Assembly: GCF_000519125.1 (NCBI RefSeq)
Contig: NZ_JAEX01000010.1
Location: 46,301 to 110,300 of the forward strand
From: Desulfocurvus vexinensis DSM 17965
Lineage (GTDB): Bacteria > Desulfobacterota > Desulfovibrionia > Desulfovibrionales > Desulfovibrionaceae
Direction of reading: 5' to 3'
DNA length: 64,000 nucleotides
In this document: positions 16,799 to 24,348 of the stretch, piece after piece
Position numbering within the stretch: position 1 is the stretch's first letter
Layout of the letters: every line of letters starts with the position of its first letter
Translations under genes and position numbers: made by a program
The notes under the pieces: model-generated
Told to the model about the DNA's origin: nothing
Databases searched by the model: none
What the model saw: the letters and a program-made list of their open reading frames with translations, nothing else

Positions 16799-18097
16799 TC
16801 AGCTCCCGAAGACGCGGTTGAAGATCATGTCCTCGTGCCGCAGGTAATACCCGGAGTCGAAGACCTCGTCCAGTTTCCCGGGGGGCAGCAGCCGGGCGAT
16901 GTCCGCGTCGGCGCGGGCCTGCTCGGGGAACTGCAGGCCCTGCTCCCAGCAGCGCATGGCCACCCGCTGCACGATCTCGTAGGCCTCCTGGCGGCCAAGG
17001 CCGGTTTCCTCCAGCAGGGCCATGAGCACCCGCTGGGAGTAGAACAGCCCGTAGGAGCCCTTGAGGTTGCGCTCGATGTTGGCCGGGATGACCCGCAGCC
17101 GCCGCAGCACGCCGGTCAGCCTGGACAGCACGTAGTCGGCCAGGATGGTGCTGTCGGGCATGATCACGCGCTCCACGGAGCTGTGGCTGATGTCGCGCTC
17201 GTGCCACAGGGCCTGGTTCTCCATGGCCGCCAGGGCGTTGGTGCGCAGCAGGCGCGACAGGCCCGTCAGGTTTTCGGCGGAGATGGGGTTGCGCTTGTGG
17301 GGCATGGCGCTGGAGCCCTTCTGGCCCTTGGCGAAGCCCTCCTCCACCTCCAGCACCTCGGTGCGCTGCAGGTGGCGCAGCTCCACGCACAGCCGCTCCA
17401 CGCCCCCGGCCAGCAGCGCCAGGGCGGTGAAGAACGCCGCGTGGCGGTCGCGCTGGATGATCTGGGTGGAGATGGGGTCCACCCCCAGGCCCAGGATTTC
17501 GCAGGCCAGGCGTTCCACCTCGGGGTTCAGGTGGGCGTAGGTGCCCACGGCCCCGGAAATCTTGCCCACGCGCACGCCCTGCCAGGCGGCGGCAAAGCGC
17601 TCCTGGTGGCGGCGCATCTCGGCGTAGAACCCGGCCAGCTTCAGGCCGTAGCTGGTGGGCTCGGCGTGGATGCCGTGGGTGCGGCCCATGCACAGCAGGC
17701 CCTTGTGCTGGTGGGCCATGTCCCTGAGCACGGCCAGCAGCTCGTCCAGGCTGCGGGCGATGATGCGCCCGGCGCGGTCCAGCAGTACGGCGTTGGCCGT
17801 GTCCACGATGTCCGAGGACGTGCAGCCCAGGTGGATGAAGCGCGCGGCGGGGCCGACCTTCTCCTCCACCGCCGTGAGGAAGGCGATGACGTCGTGGCGG
17901 GTCTGCTCCTCGATCTCCAGGATGCGCGGCAGGTCGAAGTCGGCCTTGGCGCGGATCGTGGCCATGTCGGCTTCGGCGATGACGCCCAGGCGGTTCCAGG
18001 CCTCGCACACGGCCAGTTCCACTTCCAGCCAGACCCGGAAGCGGTTTTCCTGGGTCCACAGGCTGCCCATCTCGGGGCGGGTGTAGCGGTCGATCAT
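16799..18097 (-). CDS. purB: Adenylosuccinate lyase
   Basis: This 432-residue member of the fumarase/aspartase superfamily cleaves adenylosuccinate and SAICAR in purine synthesis. It has the superfamily signature GSSAMPHKRNP, with the catalytic serine loop, plus HLGCTSSDIVDTANA and GRTHGIHAEP, both active-site segments. Length matches the bacterial short form. The start at 18097 (MIDRYTRPEMG) is the family-typical one; the open frame extends upstream through the fmdB terminator and is not coding there. It is the first gene of a six-gene minus-strand run with pyrE and four envelope genes. Confidence 0.96.
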   Translation of the reverse strand: MIDRYTRPEMGSLWTQENRFRVWLEVELAVCEAWNRLGVIAEADMATIRAKADFDLPRILEIEEQTRHDVIAFLTAVEEKVGPAARFIHLGCTSSDIVDTANAVLLDRAGRIIARSLDELLAVLRDMAHQHKGLLCMGRTHGIHAEPTSYGLKLAGFYAEMRRHQERFAAAWQGVRVGKISGAVGTYAHLNPEVERLACEILGLGVDPISTQIIQRDRHAAFFTALALLAGGVERLCVELRHLQRTEVLEVEEGFAKGQKGSSAMPHKRNPISAENLTGLSRLLRTNALAAMENQALWHERDISHSSVERVIMPDSTILADYVLSRLTGVLRRLRVIPANIERNLKGSYGLFYSQRVLMALLEETGLGRQEAYEIVQRVAMRCWEQGLQFPEQARADADIARLLPPGKLDEVFDSGYYLRHEDMIFNRVFGS

Positions 18098-18127
18098 GGG
18101 GGCGTTCCAGGGATGCGGTTGGGGTGG

Positions 18128-18176
18128 GCCGGGCCTGCGGGGCCCGGCGTCCAAAAAAAAGGCAGCCGTGGCTGCC
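18128..18176 (-). terminator. Tandem hairpins, the first an intrinsic terminator, between fmdB and purB
   Basis: Read on the minus strand, a 7-base stem (18170-18176 with 18161-18167, GGCAGCC/GGCTGCC) is followed by eight T, a good intrinsic terminator for fmdB. A second 8-base hairpin (18128-18135/18141-18148) follows at once. Only about 30 bases remain before purB, so purB either reads through or has a compact promoter. Confidence 0.8.
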
Positions 18177-18185
18177 CTTTTGCCG

Positions 18186-18530
18186 CTACGGCTGCGCGGC
18201 GGCTCCGTCCGGCTTGGCGGCCTTGGCCTCCGCCTTGGGCGGCGTGGCCTGCGCGGCTCCGTCCTTGGCCAGGGCCGGGGCATCGCCGCTGCCGTTGCCG
18301 TTGCCGCCAGCATTGGCGGCATCGGTCTTGGCGCTGCCGTGGCTCGAGCGGCCCTTGGCATAGTCCGTGACGTACCAGCCCGTGCCCTTGAGCACGAAGG
18401 ACGTATTGGAAATGATGCGATGGGATTCGCTCCCGCACACCGGGCAGGGCACGGTCTCCTCGGTGTGGCTGCGTTGCCACTCCTCGAAGATCTGTTCGCA
18501 GTCGTTGCAGCGGTACTCGTAGATCGGCAT
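18186..18530 (-). CDS. FmdB family zinc-ribbon protein
   Basis: A 114-residue protein. The first ~60 residues are the FmdB putative-regulator zinc ribbon: MPIYEYRCNDC gives the first CxxC and CPVCG the second, with TSFVLKGTGWYVTDYAK closing the domain. The remaining ~50 residues are low-complexity Ala/Gly/Lys and probably disordered. The ATG at 18530 has AAGGGG eight bases upstream and gives the conserved MPIYEY start. The family is widespread but its function is unproven. A strong intrinsic terminator follows. Confidence 0.92.
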   Translation of the reverse strand: MPIYEYRCNDCEQIFEEWQRSHTEETVPCPVCGSESHRIISNTSFVLKGTGWYVTDYAKGRSSHGSAKTDAANAGGNGNGSGDAPALAKDGAAQATPPKAEAKAAKPDGAAAQP

Positions 18531-18684
18531 TGCTATCACCCCTTCTGCGGCAGTTTCCGGGTTGGCGGATAAGCATGCCGCACAAGGCTGTCAACAGGCG
18601 CGAAACCTTTCAGGCCGGGGATTTCCCGGCGGCGGGCCGCCCCGCACCCCGGACGGACCGCCCCGGCCAGGGGCCGGAAAAAAA

Positions 18685-18795
18685 CTACTTGCCCGCAGCG
18701 GCCTTGGCCTGGCGGACGCGCTCCTTGCTGGCTTCCTTCTTGCGCTTGCGGCGGCGGTCCAGCTCCTTCTTGCGCTCATGCTTCTTGTGGGCCAT
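18685..18795 (-). CDS. Small highly basic protein, 36 residues
   Basis: A very short frame begins ATG GCC CAC AAG AAG and ends TAG. The ATG has a near-perfect ribosome site, GGAGGT, eight bases upstream, and that decides the call. About half of the residues are Lys or Arg, with acidic residues interspersed (for example KKHERKKELDRRRKRKKE), so it is likely a helical RNA- or ribosome-associated peptide. Such tiny basic proteins are seen in Desulfovibrio-type genomes, but I cannot name the family. It stands alone between fmdB and the aldehyde oxidoreductase gene, with no obvious terminator of its own. Confidence 0.7.
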   Translation of the reverse strand: MAHKKHERKKELDRRRKRKKEASKERVRQAKAAAGK

Positions 18796-18905
18796 TATGC
18801 TCTACCTCCAGAAATCGGGTGTTGTTCGGACAAGGGAACCAAAAGGGCAGCCTTAGCCCCAATCCTTGCGCTTGTAAAGCCCGGGGCTGGCCCCGGCAAG
18901 GAAAC

Positions 18906-18933
18906 GGCCCCCGCCGCTGACGCGACGGGGGCC
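18906..18933 (-). terminator. Hairpin after the aldehyde oxidoreductase gene
   Basis: An 8-base GC stem (18906-18913/18926-18933, GGCCCCCG/CGGGGGCC) with a 12-base loop sits 26 bases past the stop codon. On the minus strand it is followed by GTTTCC, a weak T-run. Confidence 0.6.
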
Positions 18934-18958
18934 GGAACAGACGGCATCGCGCCGGGCC

Positions 18959-20683
18959 TCAGCCCACCTTGGCGCCCTGGAGTTCGTCCTCGGTGAAGTC
19001 CCAGACCACGTTGTGCGGCGGCAGGGCCTCGCGCATCCAACGCGGCAGGTTGTCGTCCTTCTTGGTGAAGCCCGCGCGGGCGTTGAAGGCCAGCTCGTCC
19101 TTCAGCACGGCCTCGCCCAGGCCCAGGATGTCGGCCACGGTGAACTTCTGGCCGAAGCGGGCGGTGAGCATGTCGGCCACCACGTCCAGGGCCTCGGCGC
19201 TGTCGAGCACGGCGAAGGCCACGAACAGGCAGAAGCCTGCCGAATCCACGGCGGCGGTGGCGATCTGCAGGGCCTTGGACACTTCCACCTGGCCCTGCTT
19301 GCCGTGGGGCGGAATGTCCCCGCCGACCTTGAGGATGTTCTGGGCCACGGCGTAGCCGGCGGTATGGTCGGCGCCCATGGGGGAGGTGGCGTAGGTCACG
19401 CCGACGCCCTTGACCGCGCGCGGGTCGTAGGCGGGCATGGACTGGTTCTTGACCACGGGCAGCCGGTCCACGCCCAGGGCGTCGCCGGTGAAGACCACGC
19501 CGTTGCCGATGATCCGGCCCATGGGGTCGGCGGTGCCGACCTTCTTGAGCAGGGCCAGGGCCGCCGGGCCGTCACCCCAGGGGATGAGCCCGCCTTCCAT
19601 GGCCACGGCGATGGTGTTGCCCATCTCGATGGTGTCGATGCCCTTCTCGTCGCACACGCGGTCCATCTGGGCAATGATGTCCAGGTCGTGGATCAGCGTG
19701 GCGGCGCCCATGGCCCACAGGGTCTCGTACTCGAAGCCCGAGGTGAGGTACTGGCCCTTGGCGTCGAGGTAGCACTGGGAGCACTGGATGATGCAGCCGG
19801 GGTGGCAGCCCTCGGTGGTCTTGCCGCCGCGCGCGGTGATCACCTCGTGCATCTTCTCGCCGGAGATGTCCGCCGCGTGCTCGAAGGAGCCGAAGCGGAA
19901 GTTCTTGGTGGGCAGGCCGCCTGCCTCGTTGAGCACGTTGACCAGCACGGCGGTGCCGTAGGTGGGCAGGCCCTGGGAGGTCACGGGGTGGTTGCGCAGG
20001 ATGTCCACCCACTTCTTGCTGGCGGCCTTGAAGGCCTCCTTGTCGGCGTATTCCACGCCCGGGGCGCCCTTGTCGTCGAAAACGATGGCCTTGACCTTCT
20101 TGGAGCCCATCACGGCGCCCAGGCCGCCGCGCCCGGCGGAACGCGCGGGCCGGCCCTCGGGGTCGGTGAACTGGATGGTGGAGGCCTTGAGGCACTGGCA
20201 GGCGGCGGGCCCGGCCAGGGCCACGCAGGCCTTGCCGCCGAACTGGGCGTCCAGGGCGGCGGCGTAGGCGTAGTTGTCGGTGAGCACGTCGCCGGGGGCG
20301 TCGGTGATGCTCACGCCGTCCTTGTCGATCTTGACGATCATGAAGGGCGCGTCCGCGGCGGGCTTGCCCTCGAGCACCACGCCGCCGATGCCCAGCTTGG
20401 CCAGCTTCTGGGACACCAGGCCGCCGGAGTTGGACTCCTTGATGCCGCCGGTGAGCGGGGACTTGGCGCCCACGGAGATGCGCCCGGAGTTGGCGGCCAG
20501 GGTGCCGGTCAGGATGCCCGGGGCGATGACCAGCTTGTTCTCGCCGGACAGGGGGTGGCTGTCGGCGGGCACCTCGGTGTTGACGATGCGCGAGGTCAGG
20601 GCGCGCCCCCCCAGGCCCGCGTAGGCACCCATTTCCTCGAACTTCCACGTGCGCTTGGCCGTGTCGATGCGCAGCAGCTTCAT
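18959..20683 (-). CDS. aor: Tungsten-dependent aldehyde:ferredoxin oxidoreductase
   Basis: A 574-residue cytoplasmic enzyme that oxidises aldehydes to acids (or the reverse) with ferredoxin, using a bis-pterin tungsten cofactor and one [4Fe-4S] cluster. The N-terminal cofactor domain has YAGLGGRALTSRIVN and GRISVGAKSPLTGGIKES. The cluster ligands are in EGCHPGCIIQCSQCYLD (about 290-306) with the distal cysteine in DSAGFCLF (about 485). The spacing of the first cysteines, C-x3-C-x3-C-x2-C, is slightly unlike the textbook C-x2-C-x3-C. Length is slightly below the family norm of ~600. It stands alone with its own promoter, divergent from a possible beta-grasp protein, and two moeA genes are encoded a few kilobases away. 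Confidence 0.94.
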   Translation of the reverse strand: MKLLRIDTAKRTWKFEEMGAYAGLGGRALTSRIVNTEVPADSHPLSGENKLVIAPGILTGTLAANSGRISVGAKSPLTGGIKESNSGGLVSQKLAKLGIGGVVLEGKPAADAPFMIVKIDKDGVSITDAPGDVLTDNYAYAAALDAQFGGKACVALAGPAACQCLKASTIQFTDPEGRPARSAGRGGLGAVMGSKKVKAIVFDDKGAPGVEYADKEAFKAASKKWVDILRNHPVTSQGLPTYGTAVLVNVLNEAGGLPTKNFRFGSFEHAADISGEKMHEVITARGGKTTEGCHPGCIIQCSQCYLDAKGQYLTSGFEYETLWAMGAATLIHDLDIIAQMDRVCDEKGIDTIEMGNTIAVAMEGGLIPWGDGPAALALLKKVGTADPMGRIIGNGVVFTGDALGVDRLPVVKNQSMPAYDPRAVKGVGVTYATSPMGADHTAGYAVAQNILKVGGDIPPHGKQGQVEVSKALQIATAAVDSAGFCLFVAFAVLDSAEALDVVADMLTARFGQKFTVADILGLGEAVLKDELAFNARAGFTKKDDNLPRWMREALPPHNVVWDFTEDELQGAKVG

Positions 20684-20746
20684 GAGCGTATCCTCCTGGA
20701 CTGATGGACCATCGTTGGTATTGCACTGTTGACCGATACACCTTAC

Positions 20747-20775
20747 CGTCTAGGCCCATGGGCGGCCATTGTCAA
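20747..20775 (-). promoter_or_regulatory. Predicted sigma-70-type promoter of the aldehyde oxidoreductase gene
   Basis: On the minus strand TTGACA (20775-20770) and TAGACG (20752-20747) are 17 bases apart. The palindrome GCCCATGGGC lies in the spacer and could be an operator. The whole 210-base divergent gap is markedly AT-richer than its surroundings. Confidence 0.5.
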
Positions 20776-20830
20776 AGAGAACAACATGAATTTTTATTGA
20801 TATGACAGCCGTTCTATACCGAAAATAACC

Positions 20831-20850
20831 GTTTCTTACTGTTTCTTACT
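20831..20850. repeat. Perfect tandem 10-base repeat in the aor divergent region
   Basis: GTTTCTTACT occurs twice with no gap, a spacing of one DNA turn, 44 bases before the start of the rightward gene. This is the usual layout for a regulator binding side by side on one face of the helix. The regulator is unknown; molybdate/tungstate control is only a guess from the neighbours. Confidence 0.5.
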
Positions 20851-20893
20851 TCATCATACATGAAATGACCGCCACGGAGTGCAAGGACCCCCC

Positions 20894-21511
20894 ATGACCA
20901 GCCTGCCCCCAGACGCCCCCTGCCAGGAACTCGTCCTCGACCAGCCCCGCGAGGCCGCACGCCGCTGGCGCATGGCCCTGCACGCGGGCTTCTGCTTCCG
21001 CATCCCCGGCGGGCTCACGGTGCGCGAGCTGCTGGTGCGCGACCTGGGCATGGACCCCGACTACGTGGAGAACCGGGTGCGCACCGTGTTCCTGGGCGGC
21101 AGGCCCGTGGACGACATCGACAGCGCCCACGTGGGCCACGGTGCGCAGATGACCCTGTCCACCATGCTGCCGGGCGTGGCGGGCATCACCATGGGCCGCG
21201 ACAATCTCATCGCCACCTACCGCACGGACATCACCTACCACGAAACCGCCCCCGGCCAAGGCGACGGGCAGGCCGTGATCCAGGTCAAGCTGCTCAATTT
21301 CCTGGCTCCGGAGACCGGGCACCTGTTCCTGCCGCGCGGCATCGGCCTGGACGGCGCGGGCTGGGCGCGCGTGGCCCAGGCCCCCGGGCTGTGGGCCGAC
21401 ACCCGAGCGGCGCGGCTGGACGGCCAGCCCGTGGACCCCGCCGCCCTGACCCCGCCGCCGGACGGCATGGTGCGCTACGTGGTCATGCCCTGCGCCCCGG
21501 GCTGCGCCTAG
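20894..21511 (+). CDS. Unrecognised protein with possible MoaD/ThiS-like (beta-grasp) segment
   Basis: I do not recognise this 205-residue protein as a named family. Residues about 35-105 read like a ubiquitin-like beta-grasp domain: LTVRELLVRDLGM followed by VFLGGRPVDDIDSAHVGHGAQMTL resembles the TVRELL...lNG...GD.V.l pattern of MoaD and ThiS. The usual C-terminal Gly-Gly tail is absent; about 100 further residues follow. There is no signal peptide. The ATG at 20894 has AGGA upstream; a GTG five codons earlier is possible. It is transcribed away from aor from a shared regulatory region, so a link to tungsten-pterin cofactor or aldehyde metabolism is inferred. Confidence 0.75.
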   Translation: MTSLPPDAPCQELVLDQPREAARRWRMALHAGFCFRIPGGLTVRELLVRDLGMDPDYVENRVRTVFLGGRPVDDIDSAHVGHGAQMTLSTMLPGVAGITMGRDNLIATYRTDITYHETAPGQGDGQAVIQVKLLNFLAPETGHLFLPRGIGLDGAGWARVAQAPGLWADTRAARLDGQPVDPAALTPPPDGMVRYVVMPCAPGCA

Positions 21512-21785
21512 CCGGAGCGGGCCCACCCCCGCCAGGGCCCGCCCCGGCCAGCGGACGGGAAAACCCGTGCGGAGCGCGCAACCATGCGCCCTCGAAGGCT
21601 GCGCAGCGGGCGGAAGGAAGGGCTGGGGGCAAGGGTTTGAGCGATGCGCGGCAGGGCTGCCGGGGCTCCTCGGAGCGACCGACCGGCCTGGGCATGGCCC
21701 GGCCGGGCGGCGCCCGAAACGGGTCTGGCGCCATGCCCCGCCGCATCCGGCCTTCCCGGCGGGGGAGGCGGAGGGCCGCCCGCAG

Positions 21786-23258
21786 CTAGCGGCGCTCCTC
21801 GCGCCGCGACATGTGCTCGGCCAGCCCGGCCAGGATGAAGTAGTTCTTGTTGACCCCCAGCACGTAGTCCACGGTTTCGCGGCCGATGGTCCGGGCGGCG
21901 AGGTGCTCCACGGCGCCGAACCAGCGGTCGGGGTCCAGCCCGTGGTCCGGGGCCTGGCGGCGCAGGTCCTGGATGCGCGTGGGCCCCGCGTTGTAGGCAG
22001 CCAGGACGAAGTCCATGCGCGCGGCGTCCTCCAGCCCGGGCTCGGCGAAGACCTCGTCGCGCAGGTGCGCCAGGTAGGCCGTCCCGGCCAGGATGTTGCC
22101 CTCGGGGGTGGCGATGTCCGCTGCGGCGCCCGTGGCCCGGGCCGTGGACGGCAGGACCTGCATCACCCCCACGGCCCCCGCCGGGCTGGTCTTGTCCTGG
22201 CGCAGGCGCGATTCCTGGTAGGCCAGGGCCGCCAGGCGCAGCCAGTCGAAGCCGTGCGCCTCGGCGGCGCGCCGCAGGTGCGGCGTCAGGTCGCTCAGGC
22301 GCCCCAGGTCCTCTTCGCCCGGGCGCGGGCCCGGCCCGGCCCCGGGAGCCAGATAGCGCTGGCGCAGCACGTTGCCCAGCAGCGAACCCTGGCGCACCGT
22401 GGCCGCGAAAGCATTCAGGGCCCGCAGCAGCTCCGGGCTGGAGTCGCGCACGGCCCAGCCCAGGGTCAGGTTCCGGCCCACGGGCAGGTCCTCGCGCACC
22501 CGCAGCCCGGGAAGCGCTTCGGCCCAGAGCCGCGCGAGGTGCAGCTCCACCACCGCCCGGGGCCAGGCCCCGGCATGGACCAGTTCCAGCACGTCGCCCG
22601 CGCCCATGTAAGGCTCGGCCCGGCGCACGCGCACCCCGGCCAGGCCCCGGGCCTCCAGGGCGCGGCCCAGGCTGGCCAGGGCCGGGCCCGCCGCGCCGTC
22701 CGCCTCCACGCAGGCCACCCGCCCGGCCAGATCGTCCAGCCCGGCCAGGGGTGCGGCCTGCGGGCCCTCGACCACCACCAGGGACACCCCCTCCATGTAG
22801 GGGCGGCTGTAGGCCACGCCCTCCCCGGGGTCCTCGGGCACGGGCAGCCCGGCGGCCACCACGTCGCCCCGGCCCTGGGTCAGGCCCGCCAGCAGCTCCC
22901 CGCGCTCCAGGGGCACGAAGACCAGGGCCAGCTTGTCCTGCACCCGCGCGGCCCGGGCGTTGAGATGCGCCTCGAAGGCCCGCATCATCTCGTATTCCAG
23001 CCCGCGCAGCTCGCCGCCGTCCACATAGAAGTCGGGGTGCGCGTAGCGGACGAGCACGCGCACGAACCGCCGCCCGGCGCGGATTTCCGGCAGGTCGCCC
23101 GTCCAGGGCCGGCCCTGCTCGCCCAGGCGCCGGTCCAGCAGACCGTCGCGGTCGGCGTCCGGGCCGCGCGGGGCCAGGGGCCCCAGGCGCAGCAGGGCCG
23201 CCACGGCCAGCAGGACCAGGCCCGCCAGCAGCCAGCGCCAGCGCGCCGCCAGCGTCAC
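21786..23258 (-). CDS. MltF-like lytic transglycosylase with solute-binding domain
   Basis: A ~490-residue envelope protein. A membrane anchor lies at about 8-25 (WLLAGLVLLAVAALLRL). Residues about 60-300 form a family 3 solute-binding fold, including RFVRVLVRYAHPDFYVDGG and RGDVVAAGLPVPEDP. Residues about 330-470 form an SLT lysozyme-like domain with ALAYQESRLRQDKTSPAGAVGVMQVLP (catalytic Glu in QESR) and AAYNAGPTRIQDL. This order is that of MltF, whose binding domain lets muropeptides regulate cleavage of glycan strands. The GTG at 23258 overlaps the stop of the upstream lipoprotein gene (TGGTGA) and has GGGGAG five bases before it. A GTG one codon earlier is equivalent. Its partner is an MliC-like lipoprotein that may inhibit lysozyme-like enzymes. 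Confidence 0.88.
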   Translation of the reverse strand: MTLAARWRWLLAGLVLLAVAALLRLGPLAPRGPDADRDGLLDRRLGEQGRPWTGDLPEIRAGRRFVRVLVRYAHPDFYVDGGELRGLEYEMMRAFEAHLNARAARVQDKLALVFVPLERGELLAGLTQGRGDVVAAGLPVPEDPGEGVAYSRPYMEGVSLVVVEGPQAAPLAGLDDLAGRVACVEADGAAGPALASLGRALEARGLAGVRVRRAEPYMGAGDVLELVHAGAWPRAVVELHLARLWAEALPGLRVREDLPVGRNLTLGWAVRDSSPELLRALNAFAATVRQGSLLGNVLRQRYLAPGAGPGPRPGEEDLGRLSDLTPHLRRAAEAHGFDWLRLAALAYQESRLRQDKTSPAGAVGVMQVLPSTARATGAAADIATPEGNILAGTAYLAHLRDEVFAEPGLEDAARMDFVLAAYNAGPTRIQDLRRQAPDHGLDPDRWFGAVEHLAARTIGRETVDYVLGVNKNYFILAGLAEHMSRREERR

Positions 23259-23926
23259 CACGTCTCCCCGCCGCAGCCGCGCAGCACGGCGCCGTCCAGC
23301 ACCAGGCGCACGGCGTGGTCGAAGGCCTCGCCGCTCATGTCGTCGGTGCAGGGGCGGCGCTCCACAAGGACCTCCAGGCTGCGGCCCCCGGACCGGGAAC
23401 GCCAGACGCGCCCCGCCCCGCCCTCCGCCGCCCCGGGCGGGGCGGCGGGGAACTCCAGCAGCGTGGCTCCATAATCCAGGAGCAGGAACAGCCGCTCGGG
23501 CCCGATCTCCAGCACCCAGCCCGGCTCGTTGCCCGTGGCGCGCAGGGTTGCCCCGCGCCGCCGGGCGTCGACGGCCCAGGAGCCGCGCCGGTTCTCGCGG
23601 CACAGCGCCTCGCCGCCGCCCGTCTCGTAGCGCGCCTCCTGGCCCTTGATCCAGAACTGCCGCCCCGGGGCCACATAGCGCGCCCCCGAGGCCGAAACGG
23701 CGACCTGGAAAAGCACGGAACCGTCCGGCCCCTCCAGGAGCATGCTGCCGTCGTCGGCAAAGGTCGTGAGCAGCCCCGGGCCCGGGGTGCAGTCCCAGGC
23801 CACGGCTCGCGGCTCGGGCCCGGGCGGGGCCTGGGCCGTGCGGGGCGCCCCGGCGCAGCCGCACAGGGCCAGCCCCAGCAACGCCAGGGCCGCCGCCCGG
23901 CCCCAACGTTTTGGATCCACGCGCAT
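23255..23926 (-). CDS. Lipoprotein with MliC-like and COG3650-like domains
   Basis: A 223-residue lipoprotein with a clear lipobox (LALCGC, Cys about 24). The first domain (about 40-115) resembles MliC, the membrane-bound inhibitor of c-type lysozyme: WDCTPG, SASGARYVAPGRQFWIKGQEA and a paired Cys. The second (about 120-220) has RATGNEPGWVLEIG, typical of COG3650 outer-membrane lipoproteins. Start at 23926 has GGAGGT five bases upstream. The stop overlaps the MltF-like gene start, so they are cotranslated. Protection from host or rival lysozyme, or restraint of the partner transglycosylase, is inferred. Confidence 0.85.
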   Translation of the reverse strand: MRVDPKRWGRAAALALLGLALCGCAGAPRTAQAPPGPEPRAVAWDCTPGPGLLTTFADDGSMLLEGPDGSVLFQVAVSASGARYVAPGRQFWIKGQEARYETGGGEALCRENRRGSWAVDARRRGATLRATGNEPGWVLEIGPERLFLLLDYGATLLEFPAAPPGAAEGGAGRVWRSRSGGRSLEVLVERRPCTDDMSGEAFDHAVRLVLDGAVLRGCGGETW

Positions 23927-23967
23927 GACAACCTCCGGGGGCCCCGGCGCGGGGCCCTGCGGGCACC

Positions 23968-23995
23968 ATTCTAGCAGGCCGCCAGGAAACGGCAA
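23968..23995 (-). promoter_or_regulatory. Predicted promoter of the MliC-like/MltF-like operon
   Basis: On the minus strand TTGCCG (23995-23990) and TAGAAT (23973-23968, five of six matches to the -10 consensus) are separated by 16 bases, about 40 bases before the ATG. Confidence 0.5.
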
Positions 23996-24283
23996 TCCGC
24001 TGTGTTGCTGCGCCGGGTCCGGGCCCCACGCGCACCCGCCGCAGCCCGCCGCGCGCCCCTTGCCCTGTGCTGGCGCCGCGCCGCGCCGGAACAGCCTGCG
24101 CAGGCCACCCGGCCACCGGGGGTGCGCCGGATGAAGAATCCCGCCGCGTTTCGCCAACACCCCGGCCTCCCGGCGCCCGGAGGCGCCCTTCCCGCCCGCC
24201 CCGGCGCCGCCCCCGAACCCGCCCGCCCCGGCACCGGCCCGGCCCGTCAGGCCGGTGCCGGACCGTGGCCCAGCCCCGGGCGT

Positions 24284-24311
24284 TTGCTTTTGGCCGCCCA
24301 TCCGCTACACT
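24284..24311 (+). promoter_or_regulatory. Predicted promoter of the first moeA gene
   Basis: TTGCTT (24284-24289) and TACACT (24306-24311) are 16 bases apart, with the GTG start at 24349. The rest of the 422-base divergent gap (23927-24348) is GC-rich and shows no other feature. Confidence 0.45.
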
Positions 24312-24348
24312 GCCCCTTCCCCGCTCCCGCAACCCAGGAGGCCCGGTC

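Noticed and set aside
23927..24348. Short frames in the gap before moeA
   Set aside because: Pro/Ala/Arg-rich translation in all frames with no ribosome site; the moeA start is fixed by AGGAGG at its GTG.
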